Positions 35,093-44,474 of a DNA stretch of 64,000 nucleotides are shown here, one piece after another. Both the position numbers and the translations under genes were made by a program. Source of the DNA: Herbaspirillum autotrophicum (GTDB taxonomy: Bacteria > Pseudomonadota > Gammaproteobacteria > Burkholderiales > Burkholderiaceae_D); contig NZ_LFLS01000001.1 in the NCBI RefSeq assembly GCF_001189915.1, forward strand, positions 62,001 through 126,000, written 5' to 3'. The notes beneath the pieces were generated by a model, which saw nothing but the letters and a program-made list of their open reading frames with translations, did no database searches and was not told where the DNA came from. How positions within the stretch are numbered: position 1 is the stretch's first letter; each line of letters opens with the position of its first letter.

Positions 35093-35824
35093 TCAAATCG
35101 CATGCGCGTCGTACAACTCCGCCAGCGCTACTGCCTTGAATTCGCGCAGCCGGTCATCGGTACGGTTGCGTGGATAGGGCAGGTCGACGTTGATGGTGGT
35201 GCGGATATTGCCGGGCCGGCTGCCCATTACCAGTACGCGCTTGCCGAGGTAGAGCGACTCGTCGATATCGTGGGTCACCAGCAGCAGTGAGATGTCGTGA
35301 ATGCCGGCCAGGCTCAGCAGCAGGTCTTGCAGCTTCATGCGGGTAAAGGCATCGACGGCGCTGAACGGTTCATCCAGCAACAATACGCGCGGGCGCGAGT
35401 AGAGGCCGCGCGCAATAGCGACACGTTGCGCCATGCCGCCGGATAACTGCTTGGGCAGTTTGTCTTCCCAGCCGGCCAATCCGACTTCTTTCAGCAATTG
35501 CGCGATCCACACCTGATCGGCTTGGTCGCCATCGGCAAAACCGACGTTTTGCGCCACGCTCAGCCATGGCATCAGGCGCGGTTCCTGAAATACGAAAGCA
35601 ACGCCGCCGTTGCGTTGTTGCGTCAGTGCCGGGGCGCGTGTGACAGAACCGTTGAAATCCTGATCGAGGCCGGCGGCGATGCGCAACAGCGTGCTTTTGC
35701 CGCAGCCGCTGGGGCCGAGCAGGGCAACGATGTCATCTTCTGCCAGCGCCAGATCGACACTGTCGAGGATGGTTTCGCCGCCGAAGGCTTTGCGTCTTAC
35801 TTTGATGTCGAGCAAGGTACTCAT
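35093..35824 (-). CDS. ssuB: Sulfonate-type ABC transporter ATP-binding protein
   Basis: A 243-residue ATPase with Walker A GPSGCGKST (residues 37-45), Q-loop VFQEPRLMPW, signature LSGGMAQRVAIARGL and Walker B LLLDEPFSAVD, then H-loop VTHDIDES. It energises import of sulfonates or similar compounds. The start MSTLLDIKV at 35824 leaves a 40-nt gap after ssuC; an ATG at 35890 would overlap ssuC and lacks family similarity. The symbol reflects family and order, not proven substrate. Confidence 0.88.
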   Translation of the reverse strand: MSTLLDIKVRRKAFGGETILDSVDLALAEDDIVALLGPSGCGKSTLLRIAAGLDQDFNGSVTRAPALTQQRNGGVAFVFQEPRLMPWLSVAQNVGFADGDQADQVWIAQLLKEVGLAGWEDKLPKQLSGGMAQRVAIARGLYSRPRVLLLDEPFSAVDAFTRMKLQDLLLSLAGIHDISLLLVTHDIDESLYLGKRVLVMGSRPGNIRTTINVDLPYPRNRTDDRLREFKAVALAELYDAHAI

Positions 35825-35864
35825 GCCGGGTTTCCTTATGTCTTGCGGTAGTGCAGAACTGGTG

Positions 35865-36692
35865 TCAGGCCGGATCGCCGTTGAAGGCATCGCGCCAGGC
35901 CAGGCTGCGGCTTTCCCAATACTTGAGCAGGGAATCGGTAATCTTTCCCATGACGGCCAGCGTCACGATGGCCACCAGCACCAGATCCGGCCGTGAGACT
36001 TCACGGCCATCGGTGAGCAGGTAACCGATGCCTTGCGTGGCGGCCAGCAATTCGGCCGCGACCACGCACAACCAGGCCATCGATAAACCATTGCGCAAGC
36101 CGGTGAACAGATAGGGTTTGGCGGCCGGAATGAAAATCCGGCGGATCAGTTGCAGCCGGCTGAAGCCATACATGGCGCCGACTTCAACCAGTTTGCGATC
36201 AACATTGCGGATGCCGGCCACCAAATTCATGTAAATCGGAAAGAACGAGCCGATGGCAATCAAGGTGATTTTGGAGGTTTCATCAATGCCGAGCCAGATC
36301 AGCAGCAGCGGTACCCAAGCCAGACCGGGTACCGCGCGCAAGGCTTGAAAGATGGGTTCGATATAGTCTTCGGCCAGACTGCTGAGTCCGACCCAGGCGC
36401 CAAAGATCAGTGCCAGCACGCCGCCGATGGCAAAGCCGGCGAATACCCGCAAGGTACTGGCATTGATGTGTCGCCACAGCGGGCCTTCGGCGAGTTCGGC
36501 CAGGGTCGTCAGCAACTCGCTGGGACGCGGCATCAGATAGCCGGGAATCCAGCCCCAGCGACCGGCGATTTCCAATGCTGCCAGCAAGATCACTGGCAAT
36601 ACCAGTCCGCGCACGCGCTTGGGCAAGCGCAGCGGACCGAAGCCGAATGCCGGCCGCGGGACTTTGTGCAAGGTGGCGCCGGCGCGGGACAT
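35865..36692 (-). CDS. ssuC: Sulfonate-type ABC transporter permease
   Basis: A 275-residue inner-membrane protein with about six spans. The EAA loop region (KLVEVGAMYGFSRLQLIRRIFIPAAKPYLFTGLR) matches binding-protein-dependent permeases of the SsuC/TauC type; also visible are PLLLIWLGIDETSKI and LLTDGREVSRPDLVLVAI. It begins 2 nt after the ssuA2 stop and is followed by ssuB. Confidence 0.9.
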   Translation of the reverse strand: MSRAGATLHKVPRPAFGFGPLRLPKRVRGLVLPVILLAALEIAGRWGWIPGYLMPRPSELLTTLAELAEGPLWRHINASTLRVFAGFAIGGVLALIFGAWVGLSSLAEDYIEPIFQALRAVPGLAWVPLLLIWLGIDETSKITLIAIGSFFPIYMNLVAGIRNVDRKLVEVGAMYGFSRLQLIRRIFIPAAKPYLFTGLRNGLSMAWLCVVAAELLAATQGIGYLLTDGREVSRPDLVLVAIVTLAVMGKITDSLLKYWESRSLAWRDAFNGDPA

Positions 36693-36694
36693 GC

Positions 36695-37687
36695 CTATTT
36701 CTCCGCCACGACTTCCGTCGCGATGCGGGCATCGATCAGGGAATTCAACGGACCGTCAACATCGGCGTTGCGACGCAGAATGCCGTCTTTTTGCAGCAGC
36801 GGCACTACCGGCTTGATGGCATCCAGATGCGCCGCACCGGGTACCGGACGGCTGAAGTCGTAACGCGCCAATTGCAGTTCGATCACGTTGGCCGGCAATT
36901 TGGTTTCTTCGGCAATCAGTGCGGCCGTCGGCTTGGGATTGGCGATAATCCAGCGCCGAGCGCGTTCATATGCCTTGAGTACCGTGCGCACTGCTTGCGG
37001 ATGGTCGTTGAGGAAGCTTTCGCTGGTATTGAGAAATGCCGCCAGACCGAAGGCCGGGTTGCGATAAATGAAGCGTGCACCACCAGCCTGAGCGCCGGCC
37101 ATGTGCGGATCGAGACCGGCCCAGACATCAACCCGTCCTTGCTCCAGTGCGGTGCGACCGTCCGGATGTTGCAGATGGACGATTTCCACATCGGATGGTT
37201 TCAGGCCATTGGCGTCCAGTGTGCGCAGCAGGAAGAAGTAAGGATCGGTGCCTTTGGTGGCGGCAATTTTCTTGCCCTTGATATCGGCCACGTTGCGGAT
37301 CGGCGAATTGGCTTGCACTACCAGTGCACTCGGTTCGGCCCACAGATAGCTGTAGACGGTCCTGACCGGTTGTCCGTTGACGCGGGCGACCAGCGCCGAA
37401 ATGCTGGACGTCAGCGCGAAATTGGAAGCACCGCTGTTGAGGAATTCGAGTGAGTTGTTGCTGCCGCGTGAGAAAACCCATTGCACGGTGGTGCCCTGCG
37501 CCTTGAACGCTTCTTCCAGCCAGCCATTGCGTTTGATCACCAGACTTTCGGGCGAATAGTAAGCGTAATCGAGTTTGATTTCCTTGAGCGTCTGGCTGTG
37601 GGCCGCCGGCGCGACAGCAGCGACGGTGGCAAATGCCAGCAAACTCAGGCCGAGCAGGGAAGCGATTTTTTTCAATGGCGATGACAT
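36695..37687 (-). CDS. ssuA: Aliphatic-sulfonate-type ABC substrate-binding protein (SsuA-like 2)
   Basis: A 330-residue periplasmic protein with a signal peptide ending near APAAHSQ. Family landmarks include LKEIKLDYAYYSPESLVIK, EFLNSGASNFALTSSISALV, VADIKGKKIAATKGTDPYFFL and VDVWAGLDPHMAGAQ. It is first in the ssuA-ssuC-ssuB-rhodanese operon, with a possible operator at 37760-37784 upstream. Exact ligand unknown; aliphatic sulfonate or taurine-like compounds are likely. Confidence 0.9.
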   Translation of the reverse strand: MSSPLKKIASLLGLSLLAFATVAAVAPAAHSQTLKEIKLDYAYYSPESLVIKRNGWLEEAFKAQGTTVQWVFSRGSNNSLEFLNSGASNFALTSSISALVARVNGQPVRTVYSYLWAEPSALVVQANSPIRNVADIKGKKIAATKGTDPYFFLLRTLDANGLKPSDVEIVHLQHPDGRTALEQGRVDVWAGLDPHMAGAQAGGARFIYRNPAFGLAAFLNTSESFLNDHPQAVRTVLKAYERARRWIIANPKPTAALIAEETKLPANVIELQLARYDFSRPVPGAAHLDAIKPVVPLLQKDGILRRNADVDGPLNSLIDARIATEVVAEK

Positions 37688-37759
37688 GGCGGTTCCGGAT
37701 CGATGAAGACAAGCAGATCATCGTAAGTGCAAATCTCAGCCGGGGCAAAGACCGTTACC

Positions 37760-37784
37760 GCATATTCATGCGCAATTTATGCAT
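37760..37784. promoter_or_regulatory. Candidate operator upstream of ssuA2, shared with metNIQ
   Basis: The 25-nt element reads (minus strand) ATGCATAAAT-N5-ATGAATATGC. A very similar element, ATGCATAAAT-N6-ATGCTTATGC, lies upstream of metN at 41721-41746. Both are imperfect dyads with GCATA.../...TATGC ends. Confidence 0.4.
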
Positions 37785-37832
37785 GACGACCGGGCGCAGG
37801 AGCGTGATCGCATGGTCCTGCTCATCAGTTCA

Positions 37833-38768
37833 TCAATTGGTGACCTTGTCGCTGGGGTAGCGCAGCAAGTCGCGCAGCAAATGACTCATCGGCATGTTGA
37901 ACAGATTTTGTTGCTGCACGGCCGGTGGCATGAACCAGCGATCATAAATTTTCTTGATGTCGCCGCGATACGCCAGCTTTGCCATCTGACGGTCGACCAT
38001 CTGCTTGAACGCCGGATCATCCTTGCGCATCATGATGGCGTAGGCTTCCACCGATAACGGCGTGCCGGTGATCAGATATTTGCCGGGATCGGTGGTGTGC
38101 CGCATCACGGCGGCGTGCAGCAATACTTCATCCATCACGAAAGCGTCGGCCTTGCGCCGGTCCAGCATGTCCAGACATTCCTGGGTAGACAACATCTCGG
38201 TGATGGATTCAGCGAGCGAGCCCACCAGCGTACGCTGGTTGATCATGTTGACCATGCCATTGCCCTTTTGCACCACGATCTTGTGATTTTGCAGATCGCT
38301 CCATTCTCGTATCGACGAGTCGGCCCGCACCAGCATGCGCACGCTGGTAAAAAAATGCGGAATGGTGAATGCCACTTTCTTGCGTCGTTCCGCGGTATTG
38401 GTAGTGACGCTGCATTCCAGATCGGCCTTGTTGTCGAGCAGGGCATCGACCCGGTTGTTGACATTGACCGGCCAGTATTTGACCTTGAGTTCGCTCAGAC
38501 GCAGCTCTTCCCGGATACCGTCGGCAATCCGGTTGCACAGTTCAATCGCATAACCTTTGACCTGACCGCCCGGTTCCACCATGGCAAATGGCGCTGTGCT
38601 GTCGCTCAGGCCGCCCATGAAGGCGATGACGATGGTTTTGCTGTCGGTGATTTTCTTGATGGTGTCGGCGGCCATGCAGGTGCTGGCAGGCAGGCACAGG
38701 ACGGCAGCCGCGACACAGTGCAGCAATGGCAACGACAGCCAGCGGATGAGGTGATAGGAACAGTGCAT
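37833..38768 (-). CDS. Orphan polar-amino-acid-type periplasmic binding protein
   Basis: A 311-residue solute-binding protein of the family 3 (GltI/GlnH) type. A signal peptide ends near STCMAAD (about residue 34). Markers are PFAMVEPGGQVKGYAIELCNRIAD, VDALLDNKADLECSVTTNTAERRKKVAF and an ECLDMLDRRKADAFVMDE segment where amino-acid-binding proteins have their second-lobe contacts. Its last 30 residues include a run of Gln (VQQQNLFN). No permease or ATPase gene neighbours it. Ligand unknown; glutamate/aspartate-like is the nearest family guess. Confidence 0.82.
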   Translation of the reverse strand: MHCSYHLIRWLSLPLLHCVAAAVLCLPASTCMAADTIKKITDSKTIVIAFMGGLSDSTAPFAMVEPGGQVKGYAIELCNRIADGIREELRLSELKVKYWPVNVNNRVDALLDNKADLECSVTTNTAERRKKVAFTIPHFFTSVRMLVRADSSIREWSDLQNHKIVVQKGNGMVNMINQRTLVGSLAESITEMLSTQECLDMLDRRKADAFVMDEVLLHAAVMRHTTDPGKYLITGTPLSVEAYAIMMRKDDPAFKQMVDRQMAKLAYRGDIKKIYDRWFMPPAVQQQNLFNMPMSHLLRDLLRYPSDKVTN

Positions 38769-39133
38769 TTCAGGTCATTGCATCCCGTGTTGACGATGAT
38801 GAATCTATGACGCTGAATTTTCTGCTTCAATTGCCAAAATGGGGGGGCCGTTTACGGCTTTTTGGCAAATTGTGGGATTAACTGCGTTTTACGCGATGCC
38901 GTTGGTGAATAAATATGAGGCCGGACCAGACGGAGTTGTCGCTGGTTTTTTCGATAAGAAATTTTTCTGATTTCAAATGGAATTAACTGGCGCGCGCATC
39001 TAATGGAAGTTTTGTTGCGGGGTGCTCAGGCCATTCGATACAGGTTGGTGGCATCGTATGAAGCATGTCGGGCAATGACTGCCCGACATATTCCGTTTCC
39101 GTTGTCAGAAAATCAGGTTGGCATGTGCCGCAA
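38769..39133. other. Intergenic region between metQ and the orphan binding protein
   Basis: No gene is supported. Near the metQ end a 10-bp hairpin (39065-39089) is present; the rest is AT-rich and presumably holds the promoter of the binding-protein gene. Confidence 0.45.
39065..39089 (-). terminator. Hairpin after metQ
   Basis: ATGTCGGGCA / TGCCCGACAT with a 5-nt loop, 45 nt beyond the metQ stop. No T-run follows, so it is a weak or Rho-aided terminator. Confidence 0.5.
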
Positions 39134-39922
39134 TCAGAATGCCGGCACGACTGCACCCTTGTACTTGTCCTGAATGAATTTCTTGACGGCAGGCGAATTC
39201 AGCGCGGCAACCAGTTTCTTGATGGCCGGGCTGTCCTTGTTGTCTTCGCGTGCCACCAGCAGATTGGCGTAGGGCGAATTGGCATCTTCGATGAACAGCG
39301 AATCGGTGACCGGATTGAGCTTGGCTTCAATGGCGTAATTGGTATTGATCAGCGCGACATCGACCTGATTCAAAACGCGTGGCAAGGTGGCGGCTTCGAG
39401 TTCGCGGAATTTGAATTTTTTCGGATTATCGACGATGTCTTTTTGGGTCGCCGAAATATTGTTGATGTCCTTCAGTTTGATCAGGCCATTGCGTGCCAGC
39501 AGCAGCAGGGCGCGGCCGGAATTGGACGGGTCGTTGGGAATGGCAATCGTGGCGCCGTTCGGAATGTCGGCCGCTTTTTTGTATTTCAGCGAATAGGCCG
39601 CGAACGGTTCGACGTGCACCTTGGCGACCGCAACTTCGATATCGTTCTTGTGGTTCTTCTTGAACTCTTCCAGGTACGGGCGATGCAGGAAGAAGTTGCC
39701 GTCTACCTGTTTTTCATTGGTCTGAGCAGCGGGCTGGACGTAGTCGGTGAATACCTTGACTTGCAGATCGACGCCTTCCTTGGCCAGGGTCGGCTTGATG
39801 AACTCCAGAATTTCGGCGTGCGGTACCGGCGTGGCGGCGATCACCAGTTTGTCGGCAGCATGGGCGGCAGCCGCAAACAGGCTCAGGGAGGCGGCGAACA
39901 ACAGCGAGAACTTGCGTGACAT
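39134..39922 (-). CDS. metQ: D-/L-methionine ABC transporter substrate-binding protein
   Basis: A 262-residue periplasmic protein of the NlpA/MetQ family. Landmarks are LVIAATPVPHAEILEFIKPTL, LQVKVFTDYVQPAAQ, NFFLHRPYLEEFKK, ATIAIPNDPSNSGRALLLL and LINTNYAIEAKLNP. The signal peptide ends AAAAHAAD without a lipobox Cys, whereas E. coli MetQ is a lipoprotein; this one would be soluble. AAGGAG lies 9 nt upstream of the ATG at 39922. Last gene of metN-metI-metQ. Confidence 0.92.
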   Translation of the reverse strand: MSRKFSLLFAASLSLFAAAAHAADKLVIAATPVPHAEILEFIKPTLAKEGVDLQVKVFTDYVQPAAQTNEKQVDGNFFLHRPYLEEFKKNHKNDIEVAVAKVHVEPFAAYSLKYKKAADIPNGATIAIPNDPSNSGRALLLLARNGLIKLKDINNISATQKDIVDNPKKFKFRELEAATLPRVLNQVDVALINTNYAIEAKLNPVTDSLFIEDANSPYANLLVAREDNKDSPAIKKLVAALNSPAVKKFIQDKYKGAVVPAF

Positions 39923-39990
39923 GAACAACTCCTTTGCGAGAAATGAAATCAATAACATCGATACTTCAACAGGCAGCACCAGCCGGTAAG

Positions 39991-40653
39991 CTATTTACGC
40001 GTAAAGTGCAGCACCAGCCGGTCACCGAAAAATTGCAGCAATTGCACCAGTACCACCAGCACCGCCACGGTGACGATCATCACCTCGGTCTGGAACCGCT
40101 GATAGCCGAACCGGATCGCCAGATCACCGAGACCGCCGCCGCCGATCACGCCTGACATGGCGGCGTAAGACATCAGGGTGATGGCGGTAATGGTCACCGC
40201 CGCCAGCAGGCCGGGCAAGGCTTCCGGCAGCAGTGCGCCAAAAATGATCTGGTGCGTTTTGGCGCCCATGGCCTGACAGGCTTCGATCACGCCGCGATCA
40301 ATTTCGCGCAAGACGTTTTCCACCAGGCGCGCGAAGAACGGAGCGGTACCGATCACCAGCGGCGGGATTGCCCCCTCGACGCCAAGCGAGGTGCCGACCA
40401 GCAGCAAGGTCACCGGAATCATCACGATCAGCAGAATCAGGAACGGTACCGAACGCAAGACATTGACCACCAGCGACAGCAACAGATAAACGCCGCGCTG
40501 CGCCAGCAATTGGCGACGCCCGGTCAGGAACAGCAGAATGCCGAGCGGCAGGCCGATCAGTATCGTAAACAGCAGTGACAGGCCGGTCATGGTCAGCGTT
40601 TCCAGCGTGGCTTGCCAGATGTCGCTCCAGTCGATTACCGAGAAGTCGATCAT
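39991..40653 (-). CDS. metI: Methionine ABC transporter permease
   Basis: A 220-residue, about five-span inner-membrane protein with the short EAA loop GVIEACQAMGAKTHQIIFGALLPEALPGL, typical of MetI. LFLTGRRQLL and PPLVIGTAPFFARLVENVLREI are also as in the family. It overlaps the metN stop by 4 nt. Confidence 0.94.
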   Translation of the reverse strand: MIDFSVIDWSDIWQATLETLTMTGLSLLFTILIGLPLGILLFLTGRRQLLAQRGVYLLLSLVVNVLRSVPFLILLIVMIPVTLLLVGTSLGVEGAIPPLVIGTAPFFARLVENVLREIDRGVIEACQAMGAKTHQIIFGALLPEALPGLLAAVTITAITLMSYAAMSGVIGGGGLGDLAIRFGYQRFQTEVMIVTVAVLVVLVQLLQFFGDRLVLHFTRK

Positions 40654-41660
40654 TGCAGCACCTCGTGACGAATGCCATGGTGGTCGAGGCTGGCAAATAC
40701 CTGCACGATCTCGTCGGCGCTGCCATTGAGTTCGACCAGCAACTGGCCGTAAGGGGTGTCCTTGATACGGGCGATGGTGCCTTGCAAGATGGTAATGCTG
40801 GCGGCGCTGACAGCGGCGATATTGCTCAGGATCGGCTGATAGGTAATATCGCCGACGAAGGTCAGGCGTACCAGCTTGCCGTTGAACTGATCGGCGCGCA
40901 GCATCAGTTGGGTATCGAAGCTGTTGCTTTCTGCCACCAGGCTTTGGGTGACCGCATGTTGCGGATGCAGGAAGACATCGGTGACATTGCCGCTTTCGAC
41001 GATGCGCGCATTGTCAATTACGGCAACGCGATCACAAATGCTGCGGATGACCTGCATCTCATGGGTAATCAAGACAATCGTCAGGCCCAGCTTGCGGTTG
41101 ATGTCGAGCAGCAGATGCAGAATCGATTGCGTGGTTTCCGGATCCAGCGCCGAGGTGGCTTCGTCGCACAACAACAGGCGCGGGTAGTTGGCCAGCGCGC
41201 GGGCGATGCCCACCCGCTGTTTCTGGCCGCCCGACAATTGCGCCGGATATTTGTCGCGATGCGCAGACAAGCCGACCAGTTCCAGCAATTCGTCGACGCG
41301 GGCTGCACGTTCGTGGCGACTGTATTTACCGGTGATCTTGAGTGGCCAGTCGACATTGGCAGCAACGGTTTTGGCATTGAGCAGGTTGAAGTGCTGAAAG
41401 ATCATGCCAATGCGTTGCCGCAGTTGATGCAGGCGGGTGCTGTCGAAGGTGGTGATGTCTTCGTTTTCAATGAAGATCTGTCCCCGGGTAGGACGTTCGA
41501 GCAGATTCAGGGTGCGGATCAGCGTGCTTTTACCGGCACCCGAGCGTCCGATGATGCCGAATATCTCACCGCTTTCGATAGCCAGATTGATATCCGAAAG
41601 GGCAACGACATCGTGATTGTCAACCTGATAATTTTTATGTAAGTGCGCGATGCGAATCAC
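40650..41660 (-). CDS. metN: Methionine ABC transporter ATP-binding protein with NIL domain
   Basis: A 336-residue ATPase. Walker A GRSGAGKST (about residues 38-46), signature LSGGQKQRVGIARAL, Walker B LLLCDEATSALDP and H-loop ITHEMQV are intact. The C-terminal 85 residues form the NIL domain that binds methionine and shuts the transporter down when internal methionine is high. First gene of metNIQ. Confidence 0.95.
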   Translation of the reverse strand: MIRIAHLHKNYQVDNHDVVALSDINLAIESGEIFGIIGRSGAGKSTLIRTLNLLERPTRGQIFIENEDITTFDSTRLHQLRQRIGMIFQHFNLLNAKTVAANVDWPLKITGKYSRHERAARVDELLELVGLSAHRDKYPAQLSGGQKQRVGIARALANYPRLLLCDEATSALDPETTQSILHLLLDINRKLGLTIVLITHEMQVIRSICDRVAVIDNARIVESGNVTDVFLHPQHAVTQSLVAESNSFDTQLMLRADQFNGKLVRLTFVGDITYQPILSNIAAVSAASITILQGTIARIKDTPYGQLLVELNGSADEIVQVFASLDHHGIRHEVLQ

Positions 41661-41720
41661 GATAACTGTGGTCCAAGGCTGAATTCAGAACAAGTTTAGC
41701 AGAGCCCGCTTAGAAGGCGT

Positions 41721-41746
41721 ATGCATAAATAATTGGATGCTTATGC
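41721..41746. promoter_or_regulatory. Candidate operator upstream of metNIQ
   Basis: ATGCATAAAT-N6-ATGCTTATGC contains GCATAA / TTATGC arms, 60 nt upstream of metN. Its near-copy precedes the ssuA2 operon. No SAM or SAH riboswitch was recognised here. Confidence 0.4.
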
Positions 41747-41792
41747 AGTATGGGCATATGAAATTGCTGCCATTTGCACCGTTGTCAGGCAG

Positions 41793-41827
41793 CAAAAAGC
41801 CGTAGCCATCTGCGGATGACTACGGCT
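41793..41827 (-). terminator. Terminator of the glycine-zipper protein gene
   Basis: AGCCGTAG / CTACGGCT stem (41798-41827) with an inner CATC/GATG pairing; on the minus strand TTTTTGC follows. It is 45 nt beyond the gene's stop. Confidence 0.85.
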
Positions 41828-41872
41828 GCTGATTGCCTGATGGCAGGCGCCGATGGTGTGCTGCCGTGGCGA

Positions 41873-42511
41873 TCAGCCGCGTGCGCTCAGATGACCATTG
41901 ACGACGCGGACCTGATCACCGACGCGCCAGCCTTCCGAGGTTTGCGGGAAAGAGCGGACGCTGCCGTTTTCCATTCGGACATCCACCACATACGAAGTGG
42001 TGGTACGGCTGCGCTTTTCTACTTCATTACCGGCAAAGCCACCGCCGAGGGCGCCGGCCACGGTAGCCAGCGTGCGGCCGTTACCGCCGCCCACCTGATT
42101 GCCGAGTACACCACCCAGCACGGCGCCGGCAGCAATCCCTACGCCGCTGGCCTTCGGTGTGCTTTGCACGGCGCGTACTGCCTGGATTTCACCGCAGGTC
42201 GAGCACGATTGCACGACCGCCGGTGCCGGGCTGTTATAGCCACTGTAATTCGATTGCGGTTTGCTGCGCACGCGCGCCGGTGCCGGTTCGTTGCGCGGCG
42301 CCAAAGGTGCGGTGACGGCGGCGGCTGGTGTGTTGGCATTGGTGTCGCTCAGTGCGGCAACTTGCTGGGGCGCGGCAGTGCTGTGCGAAGTGGGCAGCAG
42401 GCCGGTAATGGCGGCGACGCCGGTCAGACTGACCAGAATCACGGCTACCGCAGCAGTTGCCAGCAGCGGATGAATGCGGTTCGACGTCGTCGTGATATTC
42501 GCGTTTTCCAT
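41873..42511 (-). CDS. Glycine-zipper 2TM-domain membrane protein
   Basis: A 212-residue envelope protein. One membrane segment or uncleaved signal lies at residues 17-37 (ATAAVAVILVSLTGVAAITGL). A Pro/Ala linker and a Cys pair in CSTCGE precede the glycine zipper (about residues 123-160, GVGIAAGAVLGGVLGNQVGGG and ATVAGALGGGFAGNEVEK). The C-terminal part (YVVDVRMENGSVRSF, VGDQVRVVNGHL) resembles the SlyB/PcP-like family. Function unknown; family members influence envelope integrity. Confidence 0.85.
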   Translation of the reverse strand: MENANITTTSNRIHPLLATAAVAVILVSLTGVAAITGLLPTSHSTAAPQQVAALSDTNANTPAAAVTAPLAPRNEPAPARVRSKPQSNYSGYNSPAPAVVQSCSTCGEIQAVRAVQSTPKASGVGIAAGAVLGGVLGNQVGGGNGRTLATVAGALGGGFAGNEVEKRSRTTTSYVVDVRMENGSVRSFPQTSEGWRVGDQVRVVNGHLSARG

Positions 42512-42719
42512 GATAAGCCTCTTCCTGTTGTTGTATGAGAAGGATTATCAATGGCAGACCGCTTCATAAAAAGCATGATCGTGTGTCAGTTGTAAAAACT
42601 TGTAAGGAATGCCTTGCAACAGATAATCTGTCCATGAAAACGACCAATACATTGATGCGGTTTCGGCAACTACTGCGGGTAATCGTCGCAATATGTTGTC
42701 ATGCGGGGTTTCAATGAAA

Positions 42720-42749
42720 AAGGCCGGCGCATTCCACCGCGCCGGCCTT
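42720..42749 (-). terminator. Terminator of lysS
   Basis: AAGGCCGGCGC / GCGCCGGCCTT with an 8-nt loop, 45 nt beyond the lysS stop; minus-strand T-run TTTTTCATTG follows. Confidence 0.9.
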
Positions 42750-42794
42750 CTCATTTTTTTACCGTCATCCGTCCGGATAACGGTGGTGTCAGGC

Positions 42795-44345
42795 TCAGTC
42801 TTCGCGGCGCAGATGCGGGAACAGGATCACGTCACGGATGTTGGGTGAATCGGTGATCAGCATCATCAGACGGTCAATGCCGATGCCGCAGCCGCCGGCG
42901 GGCGGCATGCCGTATTCCAGCGCGCGAATGTAGTCGGCGTCGTAATACATGGCTTCTTCGTCGCCGGCATCCTTGGCGGCGACTTGTGCCTGGAAGCGTG
43001 CGGCCTGATCTTCCGGATCATTCAACTCGGAGAAGCCGTTGGCGATTTCGCGACCGGTGATGAACAGTTCGAAACGCTCGGTGATGCCGGCGACGGTATC
43101 GGAAGCGCGTGCCAGTGGCGATACTTCCACCGGATAATCGACGATGTAGGTCGGGTTCCACAATTGCGATTCGGCAGTTTCTTCGAACAGCGCCAGTTGC
43201 AGTGCACCGATGCCGGCGTTGGCCAGCGGCGCCTGATCGGCCTTGACGCCGAACTTCTTGAGTTCGGTCCGCAGAAAGGCGATGTCTTGCAATTGCGCGT
43301 CCTGATAGTCAGGCGCGTATTTCTTGATGGCGCCGACGATGGTCAGGCGTTCGAACGGCTTGCTCAGATCCAGTTCACGACCCTGATAGGTCAGGGTGGC
43401 GGTACCGTGGGCATCCATGGCGGCCTGACGGATCACGGCTTCGGTGAAGCTCATCAGCCATTGATAGTCGACGTAGGCGGCATAGAACTCCATCATCGTG
43501 AATTCCGGATTGTGACGCGGCGACACGCCTTCGTTACGGAAGTTACGGTTGATTTCGAATACGCGGTTGAAGCCGCCGACCACCAGACGCTTCAGATACA
43601 GTTCCGGTGCGATGCGCAGGAACATTTGCATGTCCAGCGCATTGTGATGGGTGATGAACGGCTTGGCCGCGGCGCCGCCGGGAATGGTGTGCAGCATCGG
43701 CGTTTCGACTTCCATGAACTCATTCTCTTCCATGAAGCGGCGGATCGACGACATGGCAGCAGTACGGGCCTTGAACGTGCGGCGTGTGTCTTCGCTCATG
43801 ATCAGGTCGACATAACGCTGGCGATACTTGGTTTCCTGATCGGACAGGCCGTGGAACTTGTCCGGCAGCGGACGCAGCGACTTGGTGATCAGGCGCAGGC
43901 TGGTGACCTTGACCGACAGTTCGTTGGTCTTGGTCTTGAACAGCAAACCTTCGGCGCCGATGATGTCGCCCAGATCGTAATGCTTGAAGGCGTCATGGGT
44001 TTCGATGCCGCTGACGTCATTGGTGATGTAAAGCTGGATGCGGCCGTCGGCGAGGGCGCCGGACGCGTCCTGAATGGTGGCGAAGGACGCCTTGCCCATG
44101 ACGCGCTTGAGCATCATGCGACCGGCTACCGACACTTGCACCGGATTGGCTTCCAGCTTTTCGTTATCGAATTCGTCGTAGGCGGCGTGCAGTTCCGAAG
44201 CCTTGTGTTGCGGCCGGAAATCATTCGGGAAGGCCACCCCGCGGGCGCGAATCGCAGCCAGTTTGGCGCGGCGCTCGGCGATGATGGAATTTTCCGTTTC
44301 CTTGTCGTTGGCTGGCAGTGCGGCGTTGTCGTTTGGCGTGGTCAT
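42795..44345 (-). CDS. lysS: Lysyl-tRNA synthetase, class II
   Basis: A 516-residue cytoplasmic enzyme that charges tRNA-Lys. An N-terminal OB-fold anticodon domain (about residues 70-165) is followed by the class II core: motif 1 region [21 protein letters not shown], motif 2 [20 protein letters not shown], motif 3 [13 protein letters not shown]. Length is normal. Directly downstream of prfB, as in E. coli, with 129 nt between them. Confidence 0.97.
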   Translation of the reverse strand: MTTPNDNAALPANDKETENSIIAERRAKLAAIRARGVAFPNDFRPQHKASELHAAYDEFDNEKLEANPVQVSVAGRMMLKRVMGKASFATIQDASGALADGRIQLYITNDVSGIETHDAFKHYDLGDIIGAEGLLFKTKTNELSVKVTSLRLITKSLRPLPDKFHGLSDQETKYRQRYVDLIMSEDTRRTFKARTAAMSSIRRFMEENEFMEVETPMLHTIPGGAAAKPFITHHNALDMQMFLRIAPELYLKRLVVGGFNRVFEINRNFRNEGVSPRHNPEFTMMEFYAAYVDYQWLMSFTEAVIRQAAMDAHGTATLTYQGRELDLSKPFERLTIVGAIKKYAPDYQDAQLQDIAFLRTELKKFGVKADQAPLANAGIGALQLALFEETAESQLWNPTYIVDYPVEVSPLARASDTVAGITERFELFITGREIANGFSELNDPEDQAARFQAQVAAKDAGDEEAMYYDADYIRALEYGMPPAGGCGIGIDRLMMLITDSPNIRDVILFPHLRRED

Positions 44346-44474
44346 GGGATTGAGAATTCTTCAGTAATCAGCAGGAATAAGTGCACGGTAATACGTCGCG
44401 CGAAGGCGGCGTGAGGCAATGCGGTGAGGCAGTATTGCCGGCGGCGACGCCGAAGCGCCGGCCGCCGTTGCAGA

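Noticed and set aside
41661-41760. SAM or SAH riboswitch upstream of metNIQ
   Set aside because: Only a DNA-type dyad is visible; no multi-stem riboswitch core or terminator was recognisable.
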